The translations under genes and the position numbers were made by a program. DNA of 17,741 nt from an uncultured Eubacteriales bacterium. GTDB taxonomy: Bacteria > Bacillota > Clostridia > Monoglobales > UMGS1388. The first letter of the stretch is position 1, and every line of letters starts with the position of its first letter. Under the pieces are notes generated by a model. It had not been told where the DNA came from and searched no databases. It worked only from the letters and a program-made list of their open reading frames with translations. This document shows positions 1 to 7,719 of the stretch, in pieces. The stretch lies in contig URVP01000015.1 in assembly GCA_900551345.1 (NCBI GenBank), positions 1 through 17,741 on the forward strand. The letters run 5' to 3'.

Positions 1-315
1 GGAAATATACAGGATCTGCTTTCGATGATTCCGGGACTCGGAAATCAGATGAAAAACATGGACCTGAGCGGCAGCGAAGCCCAGATGAAGCGGACAGAAT
101 CGATTATTTTATCGATGACACCGGAAGAACGGGCGAATCCGGATCTTATGAATATGAGCCGGAAAAAACGAATTGCGGCGGGCTCCGGCGTTTCGATTAA
201 TGAGGTCAACGCACTGGTCAAACAGTTTGACAGTATGAAAAAGATGATGAAGCAGTTTGCAGGACAGATGTCCGGCAAAGCGGCAAAGCGGGGAAGATTT
301 AAGTTCCCGTTTTAA
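1..315 (+). CDS. ffh: Signal recognition particle protein Ffh (SRP54), C-terminal fragment
   Basis: Only the last 104 codons are present; the gene is cut by the left window edge and reads in frame from base 1. The fragment is the methionine-rich M domain that binds SRP RNA (4.5S/6S) and the signal peptides of nascent membrane proteins. Visible hallmarks are the LLSMIPGLG opening, the PEERANPDL segment, the RKKRIAAGSG RNA-binding motif and the Met-rich helix KKMMKQFAGQM, ending in a basic tail. In Bacillota ffh usually lies just before rpsP, as here, 71 bp away. Codon use differs from the genes downstream: all four prolines are CCG and four of six arginines are CGG, and GC is about 48% against roughly 40-43% in sampled leuS stretches. 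The family call is secure. Confidence 0.95.
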   Translation, partial: GNIQDLLSMIPGLGNQMKNMDLSGSEAQMKRTESIILSMTPEERANPDLMNMSRKKRIAAGSGVSINEVNALVKQFDSMKKMMKQFAGQMSGKAAKRGRFKFPF

Positions 316-386
316 TAACGGATAAAACAGGATGTGAAATTCCTTTTTATTAATAAACAGATTTATTTTCAGGAGGTGAAAGAAAG

Positions 387-629
387 ATGGCAGTAAAAAT
401 TCGTTTAAAGAGAATGGGTGCAAAGAAGGCTCCCTTTTATCGTGTGGTAGTTGCAGACGGCAGATATCCCCGTGACGGCAGATTTATCGAAGAAATCGGT
501 ACTTACAATCCCCTTACAAATCCTGCTGAAATCAAAATCGACGCAGACGCTGCTCAGAAGTGGATTAAAAACGGTGCTCAGCCTACCGATACCGTAAGAG
601 ATCTTCTCAAAAAATCAAATATCCTTTAA
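387..629 (+). CDS. rpsP: 30S ribosomal protein S16
   Basis: This 80-residue protein has the usual length and the typical S16 opening MAVKIRLKRMGAKKAPFYR, followed by the DGRFIEEIGTYNP segment and a C-terminal helix ending DLLKKSNIL. S16 is an assembly protein of the small ribosomal subunit that binds 16S rRNA. A near-perfect Shine-Dalgarno sequence (AGGAGGTGA at 371-379) lies 7 bases before the ATG, as expected for a highly translated ribosomal gene. It is followed after 23 bp by khpA. Codon use is CGT/AGA for Arg and CCC/CCT for Pro, unlike the ffh fragment upstream. Full length and intact. Confidence 0.97.
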   Translation: MAVKIRLKRMGAKKAPFYRVVVADGRYPRDGRFIEEIGTYNPLTNPAEIKIDADAAQKWIKNGAQPTDTVRDLLKKSNIL

Positions 630-652
630 TTTAAGAAAGGAACTATTAAATT

Positions 653-880
653 ATGAAAGACCTTCTTATTTACATTGCACAGTCCCTTGTGGATAATCCC
701 GATGAAGTTACCGTTACCGAAACCGAAACGGGAAGTTCGGTTGTATATCAGCTTTCCGTAGGAGAAGGCGATATGGGTAAAGTTATCGGCAAACAGGGAA
801 AAATTGCCAAAGCCATCAGAACAATTATGAAAACTGCGGCAATAAAAACAAACAAAAAGATTACGGTAGAAATTGTATGA
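653..880 (+). CDS. khpA: KH-domain RNA-binding protein KhpA (YlqC)
   Basis: This 75-residue single KH-domain protein has the KhpA length. The RNA-binding GxxG loop appears as IGKQGK, preceded by GDMGKV and followed by a basic helix (IAKAIRTIMK). KhpA works with KhpB/Jag as a small RNA chaperone that influences cell division and envelope growth in Gram-positive bacteria. AGAAAGGA lies upstream of the ATG. The stop overlaps the start of rimM in an ATGA arrangement (877-880), so translation is probably coupled. The rpsP-khpA-rimM order is the conserved one, which supports the name. Confidence 0.94.
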   Translation: MKDLLIYIAQSLVDNPDEVTVTETETGSSVVYQLSVGEGDMGKVIGKQGKIAKAIRTIMKTAAIKTNKKITVEIV

Positions 881-1386
881 GCAATAAAATAGAGATTGGC
901 AGAATCGTCAACACTCACGGCATCAAAGGAGAGGTCAAGCTCACACCCTGGTGTGACGACCCCTCTGTCTTTGACAGCCTTGATAAACTATATGATAAAG
1001 ACAATAATATGCTTGAAATTACAAGGGTTAGATATCACAAACAAAGTGTTATCTTAACCCTTAAAGGCGTTAATGATATGAACACAGCCGAAACATACAA
1101 GGGTATGATTGTCTTTGCAGACCGTGATGACTTGGGAGAACTGCCCGACGGCACATATTATATTTGTGACCTTATCGGACTTACAGTTGTTACCGATGAT
1201 GGGAAATTGCTTGGCAAATTGTCCGACTGTTTCCCTACCGGAAGTAACGATGTTTATGTGGTTAAATCCCACGGGCGCAAAGATATACTTCTGCCCGCCA
1301 TTCCCCAGGTTATCAAAGAAGTTAACTTGGACGAGGGCAAAATGATTGTTGCACTTATGAAAGGGCTTGTTGACGATGAGGTTTGA
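877..1386 (+). CDS. rimM: 16S rRNA processing protein RimM
   Basis: This 169-residue protein has the normal RimM length. The N-terminal RimM domain (roughly residues 1-90) starts with EIGRIVNTHGIKGEVKL; the C-terminal PRC-barrel (roughly 95-165) contains YYICDLIGL and the ending DILLPAIPQVIKEVN. RimM assists late assembly of the 30S head, binding S19 and helix regions of 16S rRNA. It overlaps khpA by 4 bp and trmD by 11 bp, so the three genes are likely translationally coupled. No anomaly is seen. Confidence 0.95.
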   Translation: MSNKIEIGRIVNTHGIKGEVKLTPWCDDPSVFDSLDKLYDKDNNMLEITRVRYHKQSVILTLKGVNDMNTAETYKGMIVFADRDDLGELPDGTYYICDLIGLTVVTDDGKLLGKLSDCFPTGSNDVYVVKSHGRKDILLPAIPQVIKEVNLDEGKMIVALMKGLVDDEV

Positions 1387-2629
1387 TGTATTAACACTCT
1401 TTCCGTCCTCAGTTCGTGCCATGCTTGACGACAGCATAATCGGCAGAGCACAAAGGGCGGGTATTTTGGAGATTAATACGGTTCAGATACGGGATTTTTC
1501 CACTGATAAACATGGAAATGTGGATGACTATCCTTATGGCGGCGGAGCAGGTATGGTTATGCAGCCTGAGCCTGTGTATAACGCTTATAAAAGTATACAA
1601 TGTGATAAAAAACCTCATGTCATCTACATGTCCCCTCAAGGCAGTGTTTTTAATCAGGCAAAAGCAAAACAGCTGTTAAGTTATGACCACATTGTTATCC
1701 TGTGCGGCCATTATGAGGGTATGGACGAGCGTATAATAGAGGAGATAGTGGACGAAGAGATTTCCATGGGCGATTATGTGTTAACCGGCGGAGAAATTCC
1801 TGCCGCAGCACTTATCGATTGTGTTTCCCGTCTTGTACCCGGTGTCCTTTCGGGTGAGGAATCATACCAAAATGAGTCCCACTATAACGGGCTTTTAGAA
1901 TACCCTCAATACACCAGACCCCCTGTTTTTATGGGCAGAGAAGTTCCACCGGTGCTTCTGTCAGGGCACCATGATAATATTAATAAGTGGCGGCTTGAAC
2001 AGATGAAGCTGCGTACAAAGGAAAAAAGACCCGATATGATAAAAAAAGTCGGTGTCCTGGGCGGTACATTTAATCCCATCCATTTAGGCCATGTGCAAAT
2101 CGCAAAGGCGGCATTAGACAGTTTCAATCTGGATTTTGTCCTTGTGGTTCCAAACGGCGACCCTCCTCATAAACATGACGATATGCCGTCGGAGCACCAT
2201 CGTTTTAGGATGACACAGCTTGCTTTAAAGGATTATGATAGTATTATACCCTGTGATATTGAAATAGGACAGGGAGTATGCTATACGGTAAATACACTCG
2301 AAAAGCTTCGTAATGAAATGCCTTATGCTGAGCTTTATTATATTATCGGCGGCGATAATATGCTCTATATGAGCCGCTGGAAAAAAGCGGAGCGCTTGCT
2401 TAAAAATCTCGACATTATTTGTATCGGACGCAAAGGCTACGATATGGAAAAGGACGGAGCATATATCGAAGAAAAATTCGGAGCAAAGGTCCATTACGCA
2501 CATATGGACCCTGTAGATATTTCATCGACTCATATCAGGTCGAATGTTGAAAAGTATAAAGAATTTCTCAACCCGGATGTTTATAATTATATAAGAGAAA
2601 ATTCTCTGTATGAAAACACCGAAGAATAA
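1376..2629 (+). CDS. trmD-nadD: TrmD-NadD fusion: tRNA (guanine37-N1)-methyltransferase / nicotinate-nucleotide adenylyltransferase
   Basis: One uninterrupted frame of 417 codons encodes two complete-looking enzymes. Residues 1-220 are TrmD: MRFDVLTLFP, the knotted SAM-binding site (MSPQG, GHYEGMDERI, GDYVLTGGE) and the GLLEYPQYTRP segment; TrmD methylates G37 N1 of tRNA using SAM. Residues 221-417 are NadD: GGTFNPIHLGH at 229-239 and the SSTHIR signature at 383-388; NadD adenylates nicotinate mononucleotide in NAD synthesis. Stand-alone TrmD is usually about 240-255 residues, so the TrmD part lacks its last 20-30 residues and runs straight into the NadD Met at base 2036. ATG 1376 was chosen over 1367 because family members begin MxFDVLTLFP. 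A weak AAAGGA at 2017-2022 lies 13 bases before Met221, so separate internal initiation is possible. The position I align to the TrmD catalytic Asp is Glu (NESHYNGLLE). Confidence 0.9.
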   Translation: MRFDVLTLFPSSVRAMLDDSIIGRAQRAGILEINTVQIRDFSTDKHGNVDDYPYGGGAGMVMQPEPVYNAYKSIQCDKKPHVIYMSPQGSVFNQAKAKQLLSYDHIVILCGHYEGMDERIIEEIVDEEISMGDYVLTGGEIPAAALIDCVSRLVPGVLSGEESYQNESHYNGLLEYPQYTRPPVFMGREVPPVLLSGHHDNINKWRLEQMKLRTKEKRPDMIKKVGVLGGTFNPIHLGHVQIAKAALDSFNLDFVLVVPNGDPPHKHDDMPSEHHRFRMTQLALKDYDSIIPCDIEIGQGVCYTVNTLEKLRNEMPYAELYYIIGGDNMLYMSRWKKAERLLKNLDIICIGRKGYDMEKDGAYIEEKFGAKVHYAHMDPVDISSTHIRSNVEKYKEFLNPDVYNYIRENSLYENTEE

Positions 2630-2636
2630 AATTATT

Positions 2637-3209
2637 ATGAAAGAAAAAATCCCTCAAATTATCGATTATTTAAAAGAAAATTTGAAACCCTCCCGCTTTA
2701 CTCATACTATGGGAGTAAGGGAGGAGGCTGTTAAGCTTGCCCGCAAATACGGTGCGGATATAGAGAAAGCAGAAATCGCCGCACTTGTGCATGATTGCTG
2801 CAAAAACAAGACGGACAGCGAGCTTATTTGCCTTGCCGATACTCTTGGCGTTAAGCTTGATAAATTTCAGCTTGCAAACGGAAAGCTGCTTCATGCACCC
2901 GTAGGTGCAGCTTTCGCAAAAAAATATTTTGGAATTGAAGATTCGGAGATAATTGATGCTGTTACCTATCACACAACAGGCAGAGCAGATATGACTCTCC
3001 TTGATAAAATAATATATCTTGCGGACTATATTGACCCAAATCGTGACGATTTCGAAGGGCTTGCCACACTACGCACTCTTACCTATGAGAATTTGGACAA
3101 AGCTATGCTGTATGCTCTGGAACTATCTGAAGAGCATGTACGCAGCAAGGGTGCTCCTTTGCATCCTGACACGGTAAGCGCCATTGCATATTTTAAAAAA
3201 TCAATATAA
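2637..3209 (+). CDS. yqeK: HD-domain hydrolase YqeK (bis(5'-nucleosyl)-tetraphosphatase, symmetrical)
   Basis: This 190-residue HD-superfamily phosphohydrolase has metal ligands visible in order: His in RFTHTMGV, His-Asp in ALVHDCCK, His in LLHAPVG, His in TYHTTG and Asp in YLADYIDP. YqeK enzymes cleave the alarmone Ap4A symmetrically to 2 ADP and are typically encoded next to nadD and rsfS, as here. ATG 2637 is preferred over 2610 because it leaves about 20 residues before the first conserved His, as in relatives, and starts 8 bp after the fusion gene stop. An upstream start at 2610 would overlap trmD-nadD by 20 bp. Neither has a strong Shine-Dalgarno site, which suggests coupled translation. 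Confidence 0.9.
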   Translation: MKEKIPQIIDYLKENLKPSRFTHTMGVREEAVKLARKYGADIEKAEIAALVHDCCKNKTDSELICLADTLGVKLDKFQLANGKLLHAPVGAAFAKKYFGIEDSEIIDAVTYHTTGRADMTLLDKIIYLADYIDPNRDDFEGLATLRTLTYENLDKAMLYALELSEEHVRSKGAPLHPDTVSAIAYFKKSI

Positions 3210-3224
3210 AGTGAGGATGAAAAA

Positions 3225-3578
3225 ATGACAGCAAAAGATGCACTTAAAATTGCCGTCAAAGCACTTGACGACAAAAAGGCAAAAGATATTGAGGTTATAG
3301 AAATAGCAGACCTTACAAGTGTTGCAGACTATTTTGTAATATGTACGGCTTCTTCTTCAACTCATGCAAGAACTCTTGCCGACGAAGTGGAGGAAAAACT
3401 GGAATCCGATACAGACAGAACATTTCATAAAGAAGGCTATCGTGATACTTCGTGGATACTGATAGATTATGGTGATATAGTTTTTCATATATTCTACGGA
3501 GAGTCAAGAGATTTTTATAATTTGGAACATCTTTGGGCTGACGGTAAAAAACTTGATGTAAACGGTCTGCTCAACTAA
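3225..3578 (+). CDS. rsfS: Ribosome silencing factor RsfS
   Basis: This 117-residue RsfS/Iojap-family protein has the usual length. Characteristic segments are DLTSVADYFVICTASSSTHA, GYRDTSWILIDYGDIVFHIF and the ending FYNLEHLWADG. RsfS binds L14 (uL14) of the large subunit and blocks joining with the 30S, lowering translation when nutrients are short. A GAGGA site at 3213-3217 lies 7 bases before the ATG. It sits 15 bp after yqeK and 50 bp before leuS, the canonical nadD-yqeK-rsfS-leuS order. Confidence 0.95.
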   Translation: MTAKDALKIAVKALDDKKAKDIEVIEIADLTSVADYFVICTASSSTHARTLADEVEEKLESDTDRTFHKEGYRDTSWILIDYGDIVFHIFYGESRDFYNLEHLWADGKKLDVNGLLN

Positions 3579-3628
3579 TTTTGTTTAATCACAATTTATT
3601 TTCTTATATACGAAAGGACTTGATTCCA

Positions 3629-6040
3629 ATGGCAAAATATTCACCTGCCGAAATTGAACCGAAATGGCAGAAAATATGGGATGACAATCAGTGCTTTACA
3701 GCAGGCACAGATATGTCCAAGCCTAAATTTTACGGACTTGTTGAATTTCCCTATCCCTCAGGTCATGGTCTACATGTAGGTCATCCAAGAGGTTATACGG
3801 CAATTGATATTATTTCAAGAAAAAAACGCCTGGAAGGTTACAATGTTCTCTTTCCAATGGGTTGGGACGCTTTCGGACTTCCTACCGAAAACTATGCCAT
3901 AGCTAATAAAATCCACCCCGCAAAGGTAACAGAAAACAATATCAAAAACTTTAAGCGTCAGCTAAAAATGTTGGGTTTTTCCTTTGACTGGTCAAAGGAA
4001 ATCAATACTACCGACCCCAACTATTATAAGTGGACTCAGTGGATATTCCTTAAACTTTTTGAACATGGTCTTGCATATAAAACAAAAATGCCCATTAACT
4101 TCTGTACAGGCTGTAAGGTAGGTCTTGCAAACGAAGAGGTTGTAAACGGTGTTTGCGAACGCTGCGGCAGTGAGGTTGTCCAGAAGGAAAAAAGTCAGTG
4201 GATGCTGCGTATAACCAAATATGCACAGCGTCTTATAGATGACCTTGATGATTTGGATTATATCGAAAAGGTTAAAGTTCAGCAAAAGAATTGGATCGGC
4301 AGAAGCGAAGGTGCTGAGGTAGATTTTAAAATAGACGGCATTGATGAAAAAATCCGTGTATACACCACTCGCTGCGATACCCTGTTCGGAGCTACATACA
4401 TGGTTCTGTCGCCCGAACATCCCTTTATTGAAAAGTACGCTGATAAAATTACCAATATGGATCAGGTTAACGAATATAAAGCTCAGGCTGCACGCAAGTC
4501 TGAATTTGAAAGAACCGAGCTTGCCAAGGATAAAACAGGAGTATGCCTTGAGGGTATAAAGGCAATCAATCCTGTAAATGGCGAAAAAATTCCCGTTTGG
4601 ATTTCAGACTATGTTCTGGTTACTTACGGTACAGGTGCAATTATGGCTGTTCCTGCTCACGATACCCGTGACTGGGATTTTGCAAAGAAATTCGGTCTGC
4701 CCATTATCGAAGTGGTTGCAGGCGGTGAAGATGTTCAGAAAGAAGCTTATACCGATGTTTCCGACGGCATTTTAGTAAATTCAGGGTTCCTTACCGGTCT
4801 TTCGGTTAAAGAGGCAATCCCTGCAATGATTGACTGGCTCGAAAAGAACGGCTTGGGCGAAAGAAAGGTTAATTATAAACTTCGTGACTGGGTATTCTCC
4901 CGTCAAAGATATTGGGGTGAACCTATTCCTCTTGTTCACTGTGAAAAATGCGGATGGGTTGCTATCCCTGAAGATGAGCTTCCTCTTAAACTTCCCGAAA
5001 TGGAAGATTTTGAACCCGGTGAGAACGGCGAATCACCGCTTATGAAGGCAACCGAGTGGCGCAAAACTACATGTCCCAAGTGTGGCGGACCTGCCCAAAG
5101 AGAAACCGATACAATGCCTCAGTGGGCAGGCTCTTCGTGGTATTTCCTCAGATATATCGATCCGCATAATGACAGTGCCATCGCAGCTGAAGATCTGCTT
5201 AAATATTGGCTGCCTGTTGATTGGTATAACGGCGGTATGGAGCATACAACTCTCCATCTGCTCTATTCCCGTTTCTGGCATAAGTTCCTTTATGATATAG
5301 GTGCTGTTCCCACCAAGGAACCCTATCAGAAGAGAACTTCCCACGGTATGATACTTGGCGAAAACAACGAAAAAATGTCTAAGTCAAGAGGTAATGTGGT
5401 AAATCCGGACGATATTGTAAATGAATTTGGAGCCGATACTTTCAGAACTTACGAAATGTTTATCGGTGCTTTTGACCAGGCTACACCTTGGTCAATGCAG
5501 GGAGTTAAGGGCTGTCGTAAATTCCTTGACAGAGTTTGGAACCTTCAGGATATTCTCATTGATGGAGAAATATCAAGCGATATGGAATCTCTTGTCCATA
5601 AAACTATTAAAAAGGTCACTGAAGACATTGATCGTATGAAGTTTAATACGGCAATTGCAGCAATGATGAGCTTTATTAATGAGATGTATTCAAAGGGAAG
5701 CATAACAAAAAAAGAGTATTCCATTCTTCTTGTACTGCTCAATCCGTTTGCACCTCATATGACAGAAGAAATCTGGCAAAATATAGGCTGCGAAGGAATG
5801 ATTACTCAGACACAGTGGCCTAAATATGACGAAAGCAAAACAATAGATAACGAAGTTGAAATTGTTCTCCAAATTAACGGTAAAGTAAGAGATAAGCTTG
5901 TTATTCCCAAAGATATAAGCCGCGATGAAATGCAGAAGCTTTGCCTTGAAAATGAAAAAGTTAAATCATTAACGCAAGGTAAGGAAATCGTTAAGGTAAT
6001 TGCAGTTCCCGGTAAACTTGTAAATGTAGTTGTAAAATAA
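3629..6040 (+). CDS. leuS: Leucyl-tRNA synthetase
   Basis: This 803-residue class I aminoacyl-tRNA synthetase charges tRNA-Leu. The HIGH motif is the HVGH of GLHVGHPRG (about residues 49-55). A zinc-knuckle Cys pattern (CTGCK...CERCG) lies near 162-185. The editing domain carries TTRCDTLFGATYM and the YGTGAIMAVPAHDTRDWDF stretch near 330-350. The KMSKS motif, EKMSKSRGN, is near residue 582, and the C-terminal anticodon region ends IAVPGKLVNVVVK. ATG 3629 (MAKYSPAEIEPKWQ) matches family N-termini; the frame stays open up to 3581 but lacks a ribosome site there. AAAGGA at 3613-3618 is 10 bases before the start. No T-box leader fits in the 50 bp upstream, so it depends on the upstream operon. 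Confidence 0.97.
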   Translation: MAKYSPAEIEPKWQKIWDDNQCFTAGTDMSKPKFYGLVEFPYPSGHGLHVGHPRGYTAIDIISRKKRLEGYNVLFPMGWDAFGLPTENYAIANKIHPAKVTENNIKNFKRQLKMLGFSFDWSKEINTTDPNYYKWTQWIFLKLFEHGLAYKTKMPINFCTGCKVGLANEEVVNGVCERCGSEVVQKEKSQWMLRITKYAQRLIDDLDDLDYIEKVKVQQKNWIGRSEGAEVDFKIDGIDEKIRVYTTRCDTLFGATYMVLSPEHPFIEKYADKITNMDQVNEYKAQAARKSEFERTELAKDKTGVCLEGIKAINPVNGEKIPVWISDYVLVTYGTGAIMAVPAHDTRDWDFAKKFGLPIIEVVAGGEDVQKEAYTDVSDGILVNSGFLTGLSVKEAIPAMIDWLEKNGLGERKVNYKLRDWVFSRQRYWGEPIPLVHCEKCGWVAIPEDELPLKLPEMEDFEPGENGESPLMKATEWRKTTCPKCGGPAQRETDTMPQWAGSSWYFLRYIDPHNDSAIAAEDLLKYWLPVDWYNGGMEHTTLHLLYSRFWHKFLYDIGAVPTKEPYQKRTSHGMILGENNEKMSKSRGNVVNPDDIVNEFGADTFRTYEMFIGAFDQATPWSMQGVKGCRKFLDRVWNLQDILIDGEISSDMESLVHKTIKKVTEDIDRMKFNTAIAAMMSFINEMYSKGSITKKEYSILLVLLNPFAPHMTEEIWQNIGCEGMITQTQWPKYDESKTIDNEVEIVLQINGKVRDKLVIPKDISRDEMQKLCLENEKVKSLTQGKEIVKVIAVPGKLVNVVVK

Positions 6041-6048
6041 GTTTTTTC

Positions 6049-6081
6049 AAGAAGCAAAGCGGCTGTGTCGTTTTGCTTCTT
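6049..6081 (+). terminator. Weak intrinsic terminator or attenuator after leuS
   Basis: A perfect 10-bp stem, AAGAAGCAAA (6049-6058) with TTTGCTTCTT (6072-6081), closes a 13-base loop eight bases after the leuS stop. The T-rich 3' arm gives some U-tract character, but no clean run of U follows. It may only partly stop transcription, letting some reach the amidohydrolase. Confidence 0.5.
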
Positions 6082-6118
6082 AATTATAGAAGACATTATT
6101 ATAAAGGACTTGATATAA

Positions 6119-6910
6119 ATGATAATAGATTTTCATACCCATTGTTTTACAGATAAAATTGCAGAAAAGGCAGTCTCACAGCTTGCAAATCTTGTACATT
6201 ATGAGCCTTATACCAACGGCACTTTGTCCTGTCTTGTAAAACGCATGGACGAGTGTGGTGTGGATAAAAGCGTTGTTTTGCAGATTGCAACCAAACCATC
6301 ACAGCAAAAGGTTATTAACGATTGGGCTGCACAGAATACAAACGACCGCTGTATTATATTCGGAAGCATACACCCCGATGCAGAGGATTGGGAAGAGGAG
6401 CTGGAGCGGATAGCTTCACTGGGAATAAAAGGAGTCAAATTTCACCCTGATTATCAGGAGTTCTACATTAATGAGCCTCGTATGTTTCCTATATATAAAA
6501 AAATATCTCAGCTTGGTCTTATTACGGTTTTTCACGGTGGTATAGATGCAGGGCTGTATCCCGAAAAGTATTTTTCCCGCCCTCAGCATCTTAAAGAAGC
6601 TTTGCCTCATTTCAACGGTGCGCCTGTTGTAATGGCGCATATGGGCGGCTTTAAATTATGGGACGATGTAGAAAAGTATCTGGTAGGTGAAGATGTATAT
6701 CTTGATACTTCCATGGCAAATGGATATATGCCAGATGAACAGATGATGCGAATTATTAAAAACCACGGAGCAGATAAAATTCTGTTCGCTACCGACAGTC
6801 CCTGGAGCCATCTTGATGAAGCGGTGGCTTACTTTAAAAATCTGCCTGTTGACGATATCGTACGCAGTAAAATATTCGGACAAAATGCCGTTAAACTTCT
6901 TAATTTATAG
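6119..6910 (+). CDS. Amidohydrolase-family metal-dependent hydrolase (TIM barrel)
   Basis: This 263-residue protein is of the Amidohydrolase_2 type. The first metal-binding pair is H6 and H8 in the opening IIDFHTH. Later candidate ligands are H139 in VFHGG, H174 in VMAHMGG and the Asp226 of LFATDSPW, which is the usual barrel-end aspartate. The substrate cannot be told; relatives are decarboxylases or hydrolases of cyclic and aromatic compounds. It lies 78 bp after leuS behind a weak terminator. Its ribosome region AAAGGACTTGAT, 4 bases and then ATG, repeats the one in front of leuS exactly for 12 bases. Whether it has its own promoter is not evident. Family assignment is firm, function is not. 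Confidence 0.88.
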   Translation: MIIDFHTHCFTDKIAEKAVSQLANLVHYEPYTNGTLSCLVKRMDECGVDKSVVLQIATKPSQQKVINDWAAQNTNDRCIIFGSIHPDAEDWEEELERIASLGIKGVKFHPDYQEFYINEPRMFPIYKKISQLGLITVFHGGIDAGLYPEKYFSRPQHLKEALPHFNGAPVVMAHMGGFKLWDDVEKYLVGEDVYLDTSMANGYMPDEQMMRIIKNHGADKILFATDSPWSHLDEAVAYFKNLPVDDIVRSKIFGQNAVKLLNL

Positions 6911-6973
6911 TGATTGTATTCTTATAATATTGCAAATGATGATTTTTGTAATCATGCACTAATCACTGTTTTT
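6909..6973 (+). terminator. Possible branched terminator after the amidohydrolase
   Basis: AGTGATT (6909-6915, overlapping the stop codon) can pair with AATCACT (6961-6967), followed by GTTTTTA. Inside it a smaller hairpin, ATGATT (6939-6944) with AATCAT (6950-6955), has a 5-base loop. The arrangement would end the housekeeping operon, but the loop is large and the stems are AT-rich, so confidence is limited. Confidence 0.45.
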
Positions 6974-6974
6974 A

Positions 6975-7719
6975 GGCTCTTTGTCAATAGTTGGGGTAAA
7001 TAGTTAAAACGGAATTTTAATACAAGCAGTTCGTTCTAAACGGCTGCTTGTAATTCTTTTTACCTTTGATGAGAGAAAATCTGTAAAATACGATTTCTGA
7101 ATCTCTTGAAATTTCTGTAACCGTAAGCATTCCTTTTAAGCACTTTAATTTTGTTGTTACAGCCCTCTGTGAAGCCGTTAGTAATATATGTATCAAATGA
7201 ATTGATAATCCCTCTGTACCAATTCCTCATAGTACCGGCATGTTTCTCGAATTGCTTAAGTTACTGTTTTTAGCATTAGTAATACATTCAAATATCTTAA
7301 AATACTTTCTGATTTCAGTTTCGAGTTTCTTTCGTTTTTACATTCTCAAACGCACATATTACCTGTTATAAAGACTATAACTACATTTTTGCCCAAAGCA
7401 TAGACATCTTAAAATTGCATGTGTTATAGAGTCGTGAACACTATCAGTAGCTTTACCGCAGCATATACAGTTATGCTTTTTTCTCTTCATTTCAGCATAT
7501 ATTGTAATTTTGTCAGAACTATTTTCTGTTTCTTTAATAATTATCCCTTGTAATCCGATAAGTTTTTCTGCAAACTATTTATAGAACCCATTTGTTCCTC
7601 CGTTTATTATTTGCAGCAATTTCATTTTAACGGATTTTTCCGGATATGCTCTACTTTTTAAATTACTTATATTTTTGAGTAGATCTTATCCGATTGCTCC
7701 AACATTTATTATAGAGACT
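6975..7719 (-). mobile_element. Decayed ISL3-family insertion sequence
   Basis: One end, starting GGCTCTTTGTCAATAG at 6975, looks like an ISL3-family terminal repeat. The other end, read inward from 7719 on the minus strand (AGTCTCTATAATAAATG), matches it at 15 of 23 positions. Between them lies the broken minus-strand transposase. Intact ISL3 elements are about 1.3-1.5 kb, so this 745-bp copy has lost roughly half, by internal deletion. No convincing target duplication is visible. It separates the housekeeping operon from the accessory island. Between 7720 and 7862 I see nothing identifiable, only AT-rich sequence. Confidence 0.8.
7060..7591 (-). pseudogene. ISL3-family transposase remnant (both termini kept, catalytic middle deleted)
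   Basis: Reading leftward from ATG at 7591 (GGAGG just upstream), the N-terminus is MGSINSL. After a one-base frameshift it continues KLIGLQGIIIKETENSSDK and then a CICCG zinc-finger motif and VHDSITHAILRC, typical of the zf-ISL3 region. In-frame stops appear near 7340, and the DDE catalytic core is missing. The last part resumes as TMRNWYRGIINSFDTYITNG, FTEGCNNKIKVLKRNAYGYR and ends FSHQR with a stop at 7060-7062. That is the classic C-terminus of ISL3 transposases. The gene cannot make an active enzyme. Confidence 0.87.

Noticed and set aside
3579..3628. Possible T-box leader before leuS
   Set aside because: Only 50 bases separate rsfS and leuS, far too few for a T-box, and no terminator stem is seen.
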